Assembly (NCBI GenBank): GCA_028565635.1
Contig: JAOXYB010061167.1
Coordinates: 1 to 24,965, forward strand
Reading direction: 5' to 3'
Origin: Phoronis ovalis
Lineage: Eukaryota; Phoronida; Phoronidae
Length of the DNA stretch: 24,965 nucleotides
This document shows, one piece after another, positions 12,201-22,382 of the stretch. The position numbers and the translations under genes were made by a program. The first letter of the stretch is position 1, and every line of letters starts with the position of its first letter. The notes beneath the pieces were generated by a model. That model ran no database searches. It saw nothing but the letters and a program-made list of their open reading frames with translations, and was not told the origin of the DNA.

Positions 12201-13767
12201 GTATGATGTTATTTCCATTTACAGATATTAGTTAGAAATGCCTGGGTACTTTAATACATCAAATTGATACAGTGAAAATGAAATTTGTTTTTTAATTATT
12301 GCTACATGTTTTTTTATTAAATGTTGTGTGCTAAAATTGCATGTTTAAACAAAGCATACTTGCCTTTTATTCTCCTTGTTCATTTAACATTACGATATAT
12401 GAATTTTCCATGTATTTACTAACTCCCTGTAGAGAGTCGATTCCATTAGGGAAATACAAATTCATCTTCCACAAGACTTACTCCATTCTCAAAATAAAAC
12501 CCATGTTGGATTGAAAAATCGGATTTATCAAGTTTTAAAATTGATTTGGCAAATCTCTATTCACACAGGAAAAAGTCAAACTCAATTAATCTAAACTAGT
12601 TAAAGTTTAACACAACTGTACCATGTGCAATATATTTCATGATTAAGTTGATGGTTTTCTGCACACAATAACTTTCAAACTGGTTTACCATTTATTTAAG
12701 TTATATCAAAAATAAGTTTGTTTGGCATCACCCAACCGGCCCAAAAAAATTACTCGAAAACTTTTTATTCCATAAATTCTGCCATATTTTATTAGTGATA
12801 AAAATTTCAGTTACGTTCACAGGAATCTTACAGTGAAAACTAAGTGAAGTAAAACTCATTGTGCTGCCTGGAAATAGATGCAAGTGTATGGGTACCAACA
12901 GAAATGCTTATATAGCTCGTATTAACAGAGTACATGCATTTATACATTTTAATTTTTTTTTAAATCTGCCTTCCTGCTGACCAAATATGATAGGACTCTG
13001 TTAGGCTATGGTAAACAAACAACAGATTTAATATATATGCTTATTCTGAAAGCGGTGAAACTTTTAAAAGGCAACACTTCAAAAAAAAATTCATAACACA
13101 GCACTATCTTGACATTTATTTAGACATTTTTTGTTCAAAATAACGAGGGAAGAAGTAGTTTTAAAAATAACTACATCCAGTTAACTTATATGCATAAATT
13201 TAATTCTGCTGCATGAATGGTCAGATAATAATGTTTAGTGTGTAGTTTCAATATTAAAAGTATTTTTTGTTTGTTGATGGATTTTCTATTAGTTTTTATA
13301 TTAGATATTAATGTAGATTTATTAGTGCTTTACCATTACTTTGTGTGTGGTATTACAATTGAAATAGTCTCCTGCAGACTATGAATTTGTATCTTGAGGG
13401 GCTCTCCATGCAACTTCCACTGTCTAAAATTGTTCCTGTTACAATTCAAAGTTGAGTTCTGCCACTAGTTGTGTAGTCCACTAGGAATTTCACAGTGCCA
13501 TGTAAAACTTTTAAAATTGTCTATGCTATTTCTTTGTTGTTGTTTTTAATATGCCTGCAGTAATGGATTCATTGTTGCAGTGTTGTTAAGTGTCTATGAT
13601 ATTTGTCGACTGACATTTATATTGCATATTAGTTTTAAATATGAGTATCTTTCAAGCTTTGGATTGCAGTTTCTGTATGAAATAAAACACTGAACTAAGA
13701 AATTCAATCATTTCACTTTAGCATTCTATGATGACACCAAAATACTTAGTTATTTCGGATTTAGGTG
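9234..13767. other. Intron sequence, no gene
   Basis: This is AT-rich DNA with no supported exon. A slightly more G+C-rich patch around 9670-9745 (GGGGGCGTGACCCG) could be an old repeat fragment, but I cannot define its ends. The plus-strand frame at 10154-10351 shows no family motif, and the GTAAGT inside it at 10310 is in a different phase from the PDE4-type donors. A good-looking acceptor (CTTCCTTGCAG at about 11441-11451) is not followed by a usable exon with a donor. Confidence 0.55.
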
Positions 13768-13775
13768 CTGTGGGG
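13768..13775. repeat. Left target-site duplication of MITE copy 2
   Basis: CTGTGGGG lies directly left of the element and is repeated exactly at 14071-14078. The match can be stretched to GCTGTGGGGC on both sides, so the duplication is 8-10 bp. Confidence 0.8.
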
Positions 13776-14070
13776 CCCGGGGGACAGTCAATTTGAAAGT
13801 GGGTACGCATGTTCCAACAAAATTTTGTGTGAAAAGATATGTTTTTGAACCGCTGGCGTGTAACACACGTTTCGCGCTTAAGGTCTGTTTTTTGGCTAAA
13901 ATCACGAAAAGGGTGGTTTTTTGGAGGTGTGACACTTCGTTAGGTGTGTTTTTTCCCAAAAGTTCACTTCCTTAGGGTTGTATTTTTTGCAGAATGTCAC
14001 TTTGTTAGGGGCTTTTTTGAAAAGCCATGTTGGTACATGACCCACTTTCATATTGACTGCCTCCCCTGGG
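13776..14070. mobile_element. MITE copy 2, same family as 8890-9225, inverted, 295 bp
   Basis: This copy starts CCCGGGGGACAGTCAA and ends TTGACTGCCTCCCCTGGG, with long inverted repeats (GAAAGTGGGTACGCATGTTCC and its partner). It is flanked by an exact CTGTGGGG duplication. Compared with the copy at 8890 it runs in the opposite direction. It holds five internal units of 30-33 bp, marked by TTAGGG-like strings at about 13878, 13908, 13940, 13972 and 14005, against six units in the other copy. It has no transposase. Several overlapping open frames (13750-13959 minus, 13793-13975 and 13944-14183 plus) are by-products of this repeat. The exact flanking duplication confirms the element's ends. Confidence 0.9.
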
Positions 14071-14078
14071 CTGTGGGG
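14071..14078. repeat. Right target-site duplication of MITE copy 2
   Basis: CTGTGGGG is an exact repeat of 13768-13775. Confidence 0.8.
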
Positions 14079-14487
14079 CTACTAGAGGATATAGTGAGAT
14101 TAAACGATGTTTCCTTGTTAAAATCCAAAAGGAGCTTACATGAGTTCATGCAATTCATCAAAGTTTGTGGATCAGCCAGTTGACATTTCCTGCAGTTTAT
14201 AGAGTCTAACTTACCACTTCCAAAATAGCAATCAAAGAGCATTGACATCAAAACACATGAAATAAAGTTGTCTTTTAGCATTTTTAGTAATAAATTATGT
14301 TTCATCAATTTATACTAATAGAAGGGGTTTAAATATATTTGATGTATAAACCACATATTTAGTGCAACATCAGGAAATCTTAACATCAATCTAATAGATG
14401 ATTGTTCTTTCAGTTTTCTTCAATTTTTATACAGTTGTAGACAAAAAGTATACAGTGTCCAGCTGAATAGTCTTTTGACGTACTTCA
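14079..14487. other. Intron sequence between two MITEs
   Basis: I see no gene. A minus-strand frame (14048-14308) happens to cross a GTAAGT at about 14211-14216. It starts inside the MITE, shows no motif, and has no partner exon that I can see. Confidence 0.5.
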
Positions 14488-14494
14488 GGTACTC
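14488..14494. repeat. Left flanking duplication of second MITE family
   Basis: GGTACTC lies left of the element and is repeated at 14822-14828. Confidence 0.55.
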
Positions 14495-14821
14495 CATACC
14501 TGTCAAGTTGCAAGAATATTTGGGAGGGAGATTTTTTATAAATTTTGATCACGGACTAATAACAGCAGCCCCAAGGCAGCTGGCGCATGGCCTTTTGTTG
14601 CGTTTGAGGCATGAATGCAGGAGGGGATCATCCTCTCCTGCCGGGGTGTTTCTACTATAATCTGAGAAATCATGACAATTATATGTTGACTAACCTTTGC
14701 CAGAGCTTAGCTCGAAAATGTGAAATTTTAGGCTCATGACCGTGAAGTTTTTGTGGGAGGGAGATGTTGCTCCAAAACACGAGACTCACACTCAAATAGG
14801 GAGACTTGACAGGTATGAGGT
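14495..14821. mobile_element. Second MITE family, about 327 bp, hAT-like
   Basis: A perfect 14-bp inverted repeat bounds the element: CATACCTGTCAAGT at 14495-14508 and its complement at 14804-14817. GGTACTC flanks both sides (7 bp, or 8 with one mismatch), which fits hAT-type insertion. A string GGGAGGGAGAT occurs near each end in the same direction. The middle is richer in G+C than the surroundings (about 14560-14650). There is no transposase. Short frames inside it (14475-14660 plus, 14679-14945 minus) are chance. It is unrelated in sequence to the MITE at 8890 and 13776. Confidence 0.75.
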
Positions 14822-14828
14822 GGTACTC
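14822..14828. repeat. Right flanking duplication of second MITE family
   Basis: GGTACTC matches 14488-14494. Four bases (AGGT) lie between it and the end of the perfect inverted repeat. Confidence 0.5.
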
Positions 14829-16652
14829 TGTAATAATCATATTCAAGATTAATACTTTCCAGCAAATTGTACCAATATACACACTCCAACATATTAAAAA
14901 ATAAAGAGCCACGGCATATTGGAGTCTCATGAATATTCTATACAAGTCAATGTAATATGGCAGACCACCAAAAAAATGACATCAAATGGTTTCTTATTTA
15001 CATCTGAATAGAAACTTATTATGTACTCGTGTCTATAGACGTAACTGGATATTGCATAAAATACAATATATTATGGTGAAAGCTATATACATATTTATAA
15101 AATATTAATGCATCTCCAACCATTATTGATACTTCTCAATTTCAGATGTGTCTGGCTGGTACATTTTGTTTTCCATGTATTTCATAAAAACATGTAATTG
15201 TTGAAAGGTTTTGTTTCTTAACTGATGAGTCAAAGTTTCTTTGTAATTTTAAATAGTTACTATAGTGACTTTTGATCTTATGACATTTCCTTTTGAAAAT
15301 AACAAATCAATCAAAAATCAGAATTTCACATTCCTACACAAATATTTAAAAGTTCAATTTCAAATTTCTTTAATTTGAAATTAAAATTGACTTGAGCCTC
15401 TTTAAGAAATAATATATTTCTTTTCAAAATATGTAATTGTATGTTTAATGTAAGGGTGTCCAGGTGCGTTATGCTGTGTACATTCAACCTATGTTTTAGC
15501 AGTTAAAATGAAGAGACAAACATGTAAATGTCACTTATTTAAAAAGGTAATACTGTAATCGTCACAAATCTCTGCATGGGGTCAAATATAGTTTGAAATG
15601 ATCACGTGATCCGATAAGTCATTTGGGTAAAAAATATGTCAAAATTTAAATTTCAAAACATGCAAGTCAAAAATCACTCCACTTACAAATTTAGAACTTT
15701 TCACAAATTAACTTTACATATACTGTCTTCATTTTTGTTAAGACATTATGAATGTTAGAAATGAAAAGATCAGCACAAAGTCAGTAAAATGGTAACTTCT
15801 AAACTTTGAAAATTCACAACTTTTAAACTAATCAAAGCAACCTTAATTAGTATTAGTAAACCTGAGAAAGCTTTTGCAGATCAATATCCAGGATCTGTAT
15901 TGTATATAAAGATGATTTGTGAAAACTTTCGACTTTGTAAGATGGGGTGGTTTTGATTTGTATTTTTTTTAAATTAAAATTTGAAAGGTATTTTTTTCAA
16001 AATGGCCAATCATGAGAATTTAAGTCCTTTTTGTTTTGGATCTATAATCTTTCTACAGTGCATACTTTTACATGCCTATCTATTTATTTTTGATTACGAA
16101 AAATAGAGAATAATTTATACTCAAATATACTGACAATGTATCTTGAATCCTTAAAAGTAACTCATTGATATATCATTTCTTTATGATATTTCAAATGTGC
16201 TAAATTCTTACCTTGGTGATATTTATATTTTAAAGCCACCATGTTCTATCTAGCTATAGGCAATAAAATTAACCTTAATATAGTTATTTTTAGCATTTTT
16301 ATCTCTTAACTCAAAAATGTCTCACATTTTTAATTACTGTACCTATTGATTATTGTGGTTCAGATATATGATGCACAGTAGAAAATTCAAGAATACTACA
16401 TAGACTTCTCGCATTGGATGATTCAATAATTGCAAAATAAATATTAATTGTCTTATTTCGAAATTTTAGAAATTCTAATATAAAATTCATTATGTGCATA
16501 ACATATTTAATTAACTAACCGTAGCAACAGAAAAACTGGAAAAATGTTGTTTTAAGTATATTTGAAGAACTAATGGAAATATTAATTAATTATCAAATAC
16601 ATAGGACGTTCAATCAGGTGGCTGTGAGAAAACAAATATAATTACCTGCAGG

Positions 16653-16690
16653 TTGTCAGTGGGATAGTGTATGATAGCTATCACTGACAA
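16653..16690. repeat. Hairpin
   Basis: TTGTCAGTGGGATAG and its later complement CTATCACTGACAA can pair over 13 bases, with a two-base bulge and a loop of about 10 bases. It stands alone in AT-rich intron sequence, and no function is suggested. Confidence 0.5.
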
Positions 16691-17592
16691 TAGCTAATTA
16701 GAGTCATATTCTTAATATACATTGTGGTGGAGCAGTGGATTGAATTTTCATGTAAACGATTGAGAAATTAATCATACAGATATATAGATATGTATATGAC
16801 ACTTGTATGATTTGCATTTTTACTGTTCCTGTTAGAGAGATGCAGATGAGGTCGAGTCAGTTTTTGTTATTGTATCATGTTCATTACGTACTAGACTTCA
16901 AATTAAAAAAATTGTTCTGCAGCTGTTTGGTTTTAGCTTTAGATTTGCTTTGATTCCGACAATAAAAAGAAAATTAGCCAATTTGCTGATTGATTCGTGA
17001 TTGATGGCTTTACATTGTAACTCCGTAAGTTTTTGCATGGAATAACATCATCTGTTGAATCGGTGGATTAATTCCAGCAAAATTATGAAAGGCAAACTGA
17101 TTTTGCATTGAGGGGAAGTAAATGACATGACTGCTGTTTGATGTGAATTGCAGCACGAAGAGTATGTACCCATAGGGAATACTGGAGTTGATGCATCATA
17201 AATAAAACACGTTGAGACTGACAGAATGTGATTGTTTTTTTGCTAGATTTTAAGTAAAAGCAGAATTTTATTGTGATGTTTTTAATCTATGCTACATACT
17301 TTTTAAATAGAATATTTATGCATGCGTTATTTAGATTTGACACTGTAGATTAAAAATTACAAGTTGACTTTTAATTTTTCACTAGCATGCACCATAATTT
17401 ACAGCTTTATATACTGCTAGTGTAATATAAGACTTTCTATATTAATATTGTAACAAATTGATACAATATTAACATAAGCTGAACTATGCTGTTAAACATG
17501 TAGAAATTAAGGAAGCTAAAAGGTCTTTGATCCTTGAACAAAATTACTTTGAGCTGTAGAGGAATAGAACATATATAGTTGCTGATACTTAG

Positions 17593-17622
17593 TTAGAGAA
17601 AGGGAGCTTCTCTTTTCTCTAA
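17593..17622. repeat. Imperfect palindrome
   Basis: TTAGAGAAAGGGAG is followed directly by its near complement CTTCTCTTTTCTCTAA. It is about 800 bases upstream of the exon at 18389. It may be a purine/pyrimidine-rich regulatory patch or chance. Confidence 0.4.
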
Positions 17623-18331
17623 TACAGATTGCTGCCCGTGTGTTCACCACTGAACATATTTATTGCTGATAATGAAGTTGCCAGCATTTATAGCAGAAGT
17701 TGTTTTTTCTGTTCTTTGAGATAAGAACACCTGATATATGTAGAAAAAATAATGGGAATGACGATTATGACATATGCTGTACAAATCTCCACTTGTTGTG
17801 TCTGATAAAACAAAAGGCATCTACATCTGCTGCATTTGCTGTTTGTTCATTGTTGTAACTGGGTTGAGATACTTCAAAGAACAGGTCAGGGATATTTGTC
17901 CGATATTTCAAGTTAAAGAGGAGGCTTTTGTTACCTTGGGAACAGAATGAGTATAAAAAATAATAAAAAGGATAAACGGATGTGACTTAAAAGTAACTTT
18001 CTAAACATGTTTACTGGATTACAATTTTAATTTTTAAATTTGATAATACTGATTTTAAAAAATCAGTCATCTCACAGAATGCATGTCACACCATTAAGTC
18101 AGTGAAAGTAACTGTCATTGTTTGTGGATTAAAACATGCTTTTAAAGGATGCTTACACTTCTGTTATTGAATAGTGGTGTTTAATACAATAAACTACTAA
18201 TTGGTTTGGAAAATGTGAACTTTCTTGTGGTTTAATTACTTCCGTAAAATCAGTACATATACGGAGAAATACATATTGGGTGTAGTTATTCTACTGCATA
18301 GTATTGTAACTGAGAACAAACCCCATACTGT

Positions 18332-18339
18332 TATAAAAA
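18332..18339 (+). promoter_or_regulatory. Possible TATA box for the PDE4D3-like exon
   Basis: TATAAAAA lies 57 bases before the ATG at 18389. If used, transcription would begin near 18362 and leave a leader of only about 25 bases. Such strings are common in this AT-rich background, so this is a weak call. Confidence 0.22.
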
Positions 18340-18388
18340 TAGTTAATGGTTTGCTATATATCACATAACTGTGGAATTAGAGCAAAAA

Positions 18389-18492
18389 ATGGCTTCCAGT
18401 ACTACTACTACTCAGCCATCTATTGATAAACCAGGATTTGTTAATTTGAACATCCCAAACCAAGCAGGGAGGAGAAGACACTCTTGGATATG
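18389..18492 (+). CDS. PDE4: PDE4-type alternative first coding exon, PDE4D3-like
   Basis: This exon would give the N-terminus of a long-form cAMP phosphodiesterase 4. It has 34 full codons plus TG and ends at ATATG|GTAAGC. It opens with a Ser/Thr-rich stretch (MASSTTTTQPS) and ends GRRRHSWI. Joined to an exon starting with C or T, the last codon becomes Cys and the end reads RRHSWIC. From memory this is exactly the end of mammalian PDE4D3 before FDVDNG of UCR1. In PDE4D3 the Ser of RRHS is a PKA site, and the segment takes part in AKAP binding; both residues needed for PKA recognition (RR-x-S) are kept here. The start has a strong context (AAAATGG, A at -3 and G at +4). The exon is more than twice as long as the 16-residue mammalian version, with the extra residues at the front. 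This is the strongest identification in the window. Confidence 0.82.
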
Positions 18493-18498
18493 GTAAGC
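18493..18498 (+). promoter_or_regulatory. Splice donor of PDE4D3-like exon
   Basis: GTAAGC follows ATATG. Reading through without splicing gives TGG then TAA, a stop overlapping the donor, as at the other two PDE4-type exons. Confidence 0.8.
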
Positions 18499-21400
18499 AA
18501 GTTTTGCTCATATGTTGTGGTGGTCAGGCTTAAAAATAATGGTAAATCTAACATATCCCACTTTTTGTGTATGATGTGAAACGTATAATCCTGACAATTG
18601 TTTCACTACACAGTTAAATAATAATGTCTCCAGTTTCTGAGGTTCTATTAATTTTAGGAAACTACAGAAATCTGAAAAAGGAGATGTTTTACATGCGGGA
18701 CATTTTGTCAAACGACGATAGAAATTGAGTTAGAAGCAGCTGTATGATATTCTTATAAAAGTTGCTGCTTAGTATTATGAAATGCTGCAATGCATGAACA
18801 AAGCCGCGGGTTTATCACTTCATTGAATGTCAGATTCTTTAAATAAGGCACATTGTATCTTGTAAAATTATTAGAATATTAAACAGAGGGAATGTTCTAA
18901 AACATTTCAAAGGCCTTGTGTTGCTTTCATGATAATAATGAATTACCAGTAATTTGATGAATTAACATTTATAAAAAAATAAGATTTTACGATAGAAAGT
19001 GTTTGCTATACCCTCGGGGTATATTTTATTTTAAAATGCTTGCTGGACTCATATTTAAATCCTGGCTACATTCCTGCTCTAAACATCCATTGATATAATA
19101 AAATACTGTTCTCTGCTGGTAAACTGCATGGAACTCTAAGGTGGTAATTGCCTGGATAATTTGAACACTAATTATGCTAACTTGAAGAGGCAACAAAAGA
19201 TTTTTGTGGCTGTTCATCTTGCTGGCAATCGACTGCTTACATCACTTCAACATAGAATGCATTTAAACTTTATAAAACTTGTGGTAACAACACCACTTAT
19301 ATTTATGGCTTTGCTTGTAGTTACGTTAAAATTCAGTGCACATAAACTTTTGTATATTCTGCTGCAATTAGTATTCTGCGATTTAACATCACAACTACTT
19401 TTTCAAGGTATCTGATTTATGTGCGATAAATAATTACTAACAAAATTTTATTCAGTTTCACATAGAAACATGTTCTTCATAATTCATGTGTTAATAAGAT
19501 AAAATAACCAATGACTGTATCATTCTGTTTTATAAGGACTAATTAATAGTAAAATAACTATTATGGTATATCTCCTTTATAATAACATTCAATATGTACC
19601 TAGATATGTGTTAATTATAAATCTAACACATACATAAAATACCCATTTCGAAAAAAGGTTTAACAGGCGGTAAATGTATTTTATTGGCAAGGGTTAATTA
19701 ACAGTTGAAAACAATACCACAATGTTCAGTTAATGAAAATTGAAAGGTGCATATTAATATATAAAATTCATTAACTTAGTTCTATGCATACTGCATGCCA
19801 AAGTATACATGTAAAACTGCTAACGATAAGCGTAGGCTAAAATAGGTGAAGGAAATACCTCTATCTTCAATAAACATATTAACACAGTATTTATTTATAA
19901 TTAACATTTCTTGTGTATGCTGACAAAATATTTAGTTGTACGTTCTCCATCAAATAAATAGTCTACTAACGCAAATTAACAGTCTCGAAGGTAGCACTGC
20001 AACAATCCAAATATTACTGCATAAAATCATTTTCTCCCAAAAATGAACAATTGTTTCTGTTGTCACATGTGCACTTAAGCTGCAAACACTTAATTTAAAT
20101 TCATAAATTTTTATTAAATGTTTGATGAATATTTAGGTAAATTTTACACACCAGGACAGATAAACCCCAGTTCTATCCTACGGACATATTACGGTTTCTT
20201 TTAACTGGTACTACAGACATCTGTTGGTATACATTAGATGAATGAATCATTTATGTTTATCTAAGGAATTCCGTCAGCCAGGTAGCAACTAGATGTAATT
20301 AGTAACACTGATTTGATATTGGAAATCTATATACCGTAAAATCTTTTTTTTTTTACCCTGCAATTAATAATATAATTAAAACAAAACTCGCATATTTTTT
20401 TTGATATCTTCTTGTAATGTATCATATGTGCATGTCAGATATGTGTTGTTTTTCATAATACTTAGCAAGCTTGGAACACCATGGCTGAAAGTAGGATGGG
20501 GTAAAATTCTATAAAGTATGAATTTAGAGAATTTTCAGTATTTTGGCTGCTCTTCCAGGTTCCTAACATGTTGCGAATGAACAACACAAATGTTAAGAAT
20601 CAAAGTTAGCAAAATCATGTTATTAGGAACTTGGCTGCCTCTTGGTTTGTTCTGCTCATCAGTATTTCTTCTTTATGTGTATTTTACACGGATTGCTTGC
20701 TTTACATGTTAAAAACCTTAGGATTTCAAAAATAGACTATTTGGAAGTAAACTAGGAAAGTGGAATAATTACGCAATGTTATATTAATTTTGACACTTTT
20801 AGCTCAGTTTATTGTAATATCAAAAATTATTGTATTGTCTATGCTAATTAAAGTATTTGACCACTTGACAATGCAACTGAGTTGGCTAAAATTGTGTTTT
20901 AATATTGCAAGGTATTGAAGTATCAAAAAGTATTATAGAGAGTCTGCTGCATATTAAATCTGATGTTATGGTTATAAAGTGCTGTGCTATTTGGAATAAC
21001 ATGAGAGAACAGCTGGATATGATATTGTGGTGATCATGTACAAGCCTTCTCCAGTCTTATCAGTCCTGATGCATGCAGAGTTCTTCAATCAGTGGAGAGA
21101 TGCTGTATGGCTGATGATTCTACGAAAAAGATAGTTTTATTGTAATTTATAGATTCTGAAGTGAACTTTTAAACGGACATAACGCCCTTAAGATCAAAAC
21201 ATGTAATCCTGATGTATTGAGATTGGCTTACAGAATTTAAACTTATATAATACTGACACAGGTGAATATTTACTTCAGCATAAGCTTTGTTTTATAGTTA
21301 GATGCGTTAAATTCATCTTAAAACAGTTTTAATAGTAAAGTAATCAGTTGAAAAGGTACTGAATACAGAAGGAGACAGACCTAAATTATGACAATTTCCC

Positions 21401-21522
21401 CAAACACGTTTTTTTTGGCTAGTTTCAAAATGAACATTTTTAATGGAGCATAGATAATTTGAAAATTTGAACAGGTTCTAAAATTGCTTATGTCTGGAAT
21501 GCTGATTAAAAGGTTCTGGGGC

Positions 21523-21530
21523 TGACGTCA
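21523..21530. promoter_or_regulatory. Consensus cAMP response element (TGACGTCA)
   Basis: This is a perfect CRE about 690 bases upstream of the ATG at 22222. It is the second full palindrome in the window, and a variant follows 226 bases later. CREB binding here would link the third alternative promoter to cAMP. No reporter or binding data can be inferred from sequence. Confidence 0.48.
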
Positions 21531-21748
21531 GATATCTGCTGGAAGTACCAATCATGTGGTAATAAGATATTTGAAATTTTGATGAAAAATGGCAATTGTC
21601 TAGCCAAACAAATGTGAATATACAGGACTTATGACATCATCAGTCTTCAGCATGATCAATAATTAATTAGTATACCTGGAATTATTTCAAATATCATTGT
21701 TATTATATTTATATATTGTGAAATCATTTAATATACGTACTGATATTG

Positions 21749-21756
21749 TGACGTTA
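21749..21756 (+). promoter_or_regulatory. CRE-like site (TGACGTTA)
   Basis: This site has one mismatch to the palindrome and keeps the TGACG half-site. It is about 470 bases before the ATG at 22222. It is a weak call on its own, and its weight comes from the nearby full CRE. Confidence 0.3.
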
Positions 21757-22221
21757 TTATAAGAGATTGATCACATTTAATGTTACCTTTGGAATACCAA
21801 CTCCACTGGTGGTCAACGGATTACTGCAGATTGTGCTTTATAACGGTTTTTATTAAACTGTTTGTTTGTAACATTTAACTTACGGTGCCTATATAGATAA
21901 AACAAATTATTTAGAAGTCTCTTTCTGACTGGTGCTAACTGGAATTCCATCAATCCGAGTGGTCTTCTGAGACCGTTAGCTGACATTAAAACATTATTTT
22001 TTCTAAAGGAAAAAATAACATGCTGTAAATTAAGTTACTGGTAATATGTTACAATTTTGAAGAACTCTTTCTAAATGATTGATTAATATGCGGGCAATTG
22101 CTCTTAAATGTAAAGCAAAATATGGCACTGTATTGGATTGTTTAGCTGCCTTCTAAGTTTATTCATACTTACATATCCAGCTTTAATTATACCTGTGAGG
22201 TACTCTATTAAAATTTTCTCA

Positions 22222-22376
22222 ATGAAGAAAATTAAACGCTGGTTAAAGTCGCAAAGTTCTCAAGAGAGTTTTGATGAAACATCTCACACTGGATTATTAC
22301 CAACTATTCGTGTAACAGCACCAGTTTCTGGCTCTGGTTGTATTCCATGTAGCTCCAGGCAAAAACCACCTAACGG
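22222..22376 (+). CDS. PDE4: Probable PDE4-type alternative coding exon, third N-terminus
   Basis: The frame has 51 codons plus GG and ends at AACGG|GTAAGT, in the same phase as the exons at 4219 and 18389. The product starts MKKIKRWLKS, then a Ser/Gln/Glu-rich stretch (QSSQESFDETS), then LLPTIRVTAPVS and a Cys/Ser/Pro-rich end with two close Cys (CIPC). LLPTIRVTAPVS is weakly like the LPSIAIT / LPLIAIT segment that precedes UCR1 in PDE4B1 and PDE4D7, and MKK is also how PDE4B1 begins. The final split codon would be Gly, as in PDE4D7. The ATG context is weak (T at -3). The frame is open back to TAA at 22111 with no other ATG, so the exon could instead be internal, for example from an acceptor near 22180 (TATCCAG). 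The shared phase and strand are the main reason for grouping it with PDE4; the sequence likeness alone would not suffice. Confidence 0.52.
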
Positions 22377-22382
22377 GTAAGT
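22377..22382 (+). promoter_or_regulatory. Splice donor of third exon
   Basis: GTAAGT follows AACGG. Unspliced readthrough meets TAA at 22378-22380, inside the donor. Confidence 0.7.

Larger units (their letters stand above)
14829..18388. other. Intron and promoter-side sequence before the second exon
   Basis: This stretch is AT-rich and I recognise no gene in it. Two hairpins occur, at 16653-16690 and 17593-17622. The last few hundred bases should hold the promoter of the exon at 18389. A TATAAAAA is present at 18332 and is listed separately with low confidence. Confidence 0.55.
18493..22221. other. Intron and promoter-side sequence, contains CRE sites
   Basis: There is no gene here. The frames at 18508-18711 and 19026-19217 (minus) and 19161-19415 (plus) have no motif and no splice context. 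T runs occur at about 20345 and 21410. The palindromic CRE at 21523 and a variant at 21749 lie in the last 700 bases, in the expected promoter side of the exon at 22222. Confidence 0.55.

Noticed and set aside
13750-14183. Several overlapping frames on both strands
   Set aside because: They are by-products of the MITE inverted ends and internal units.
14048-14308. Minus-strand frame crossing a GTAAGT at about 14211
   Set aside because: It starts within the transposon, shows no motif and has no partner exon.
17018-17030. ACTCC|GTAAGT donor-like site after a short ATG frame
   Set aside because: It has only seven codons, ends in phase 0 and shows no PDE4 likeness.
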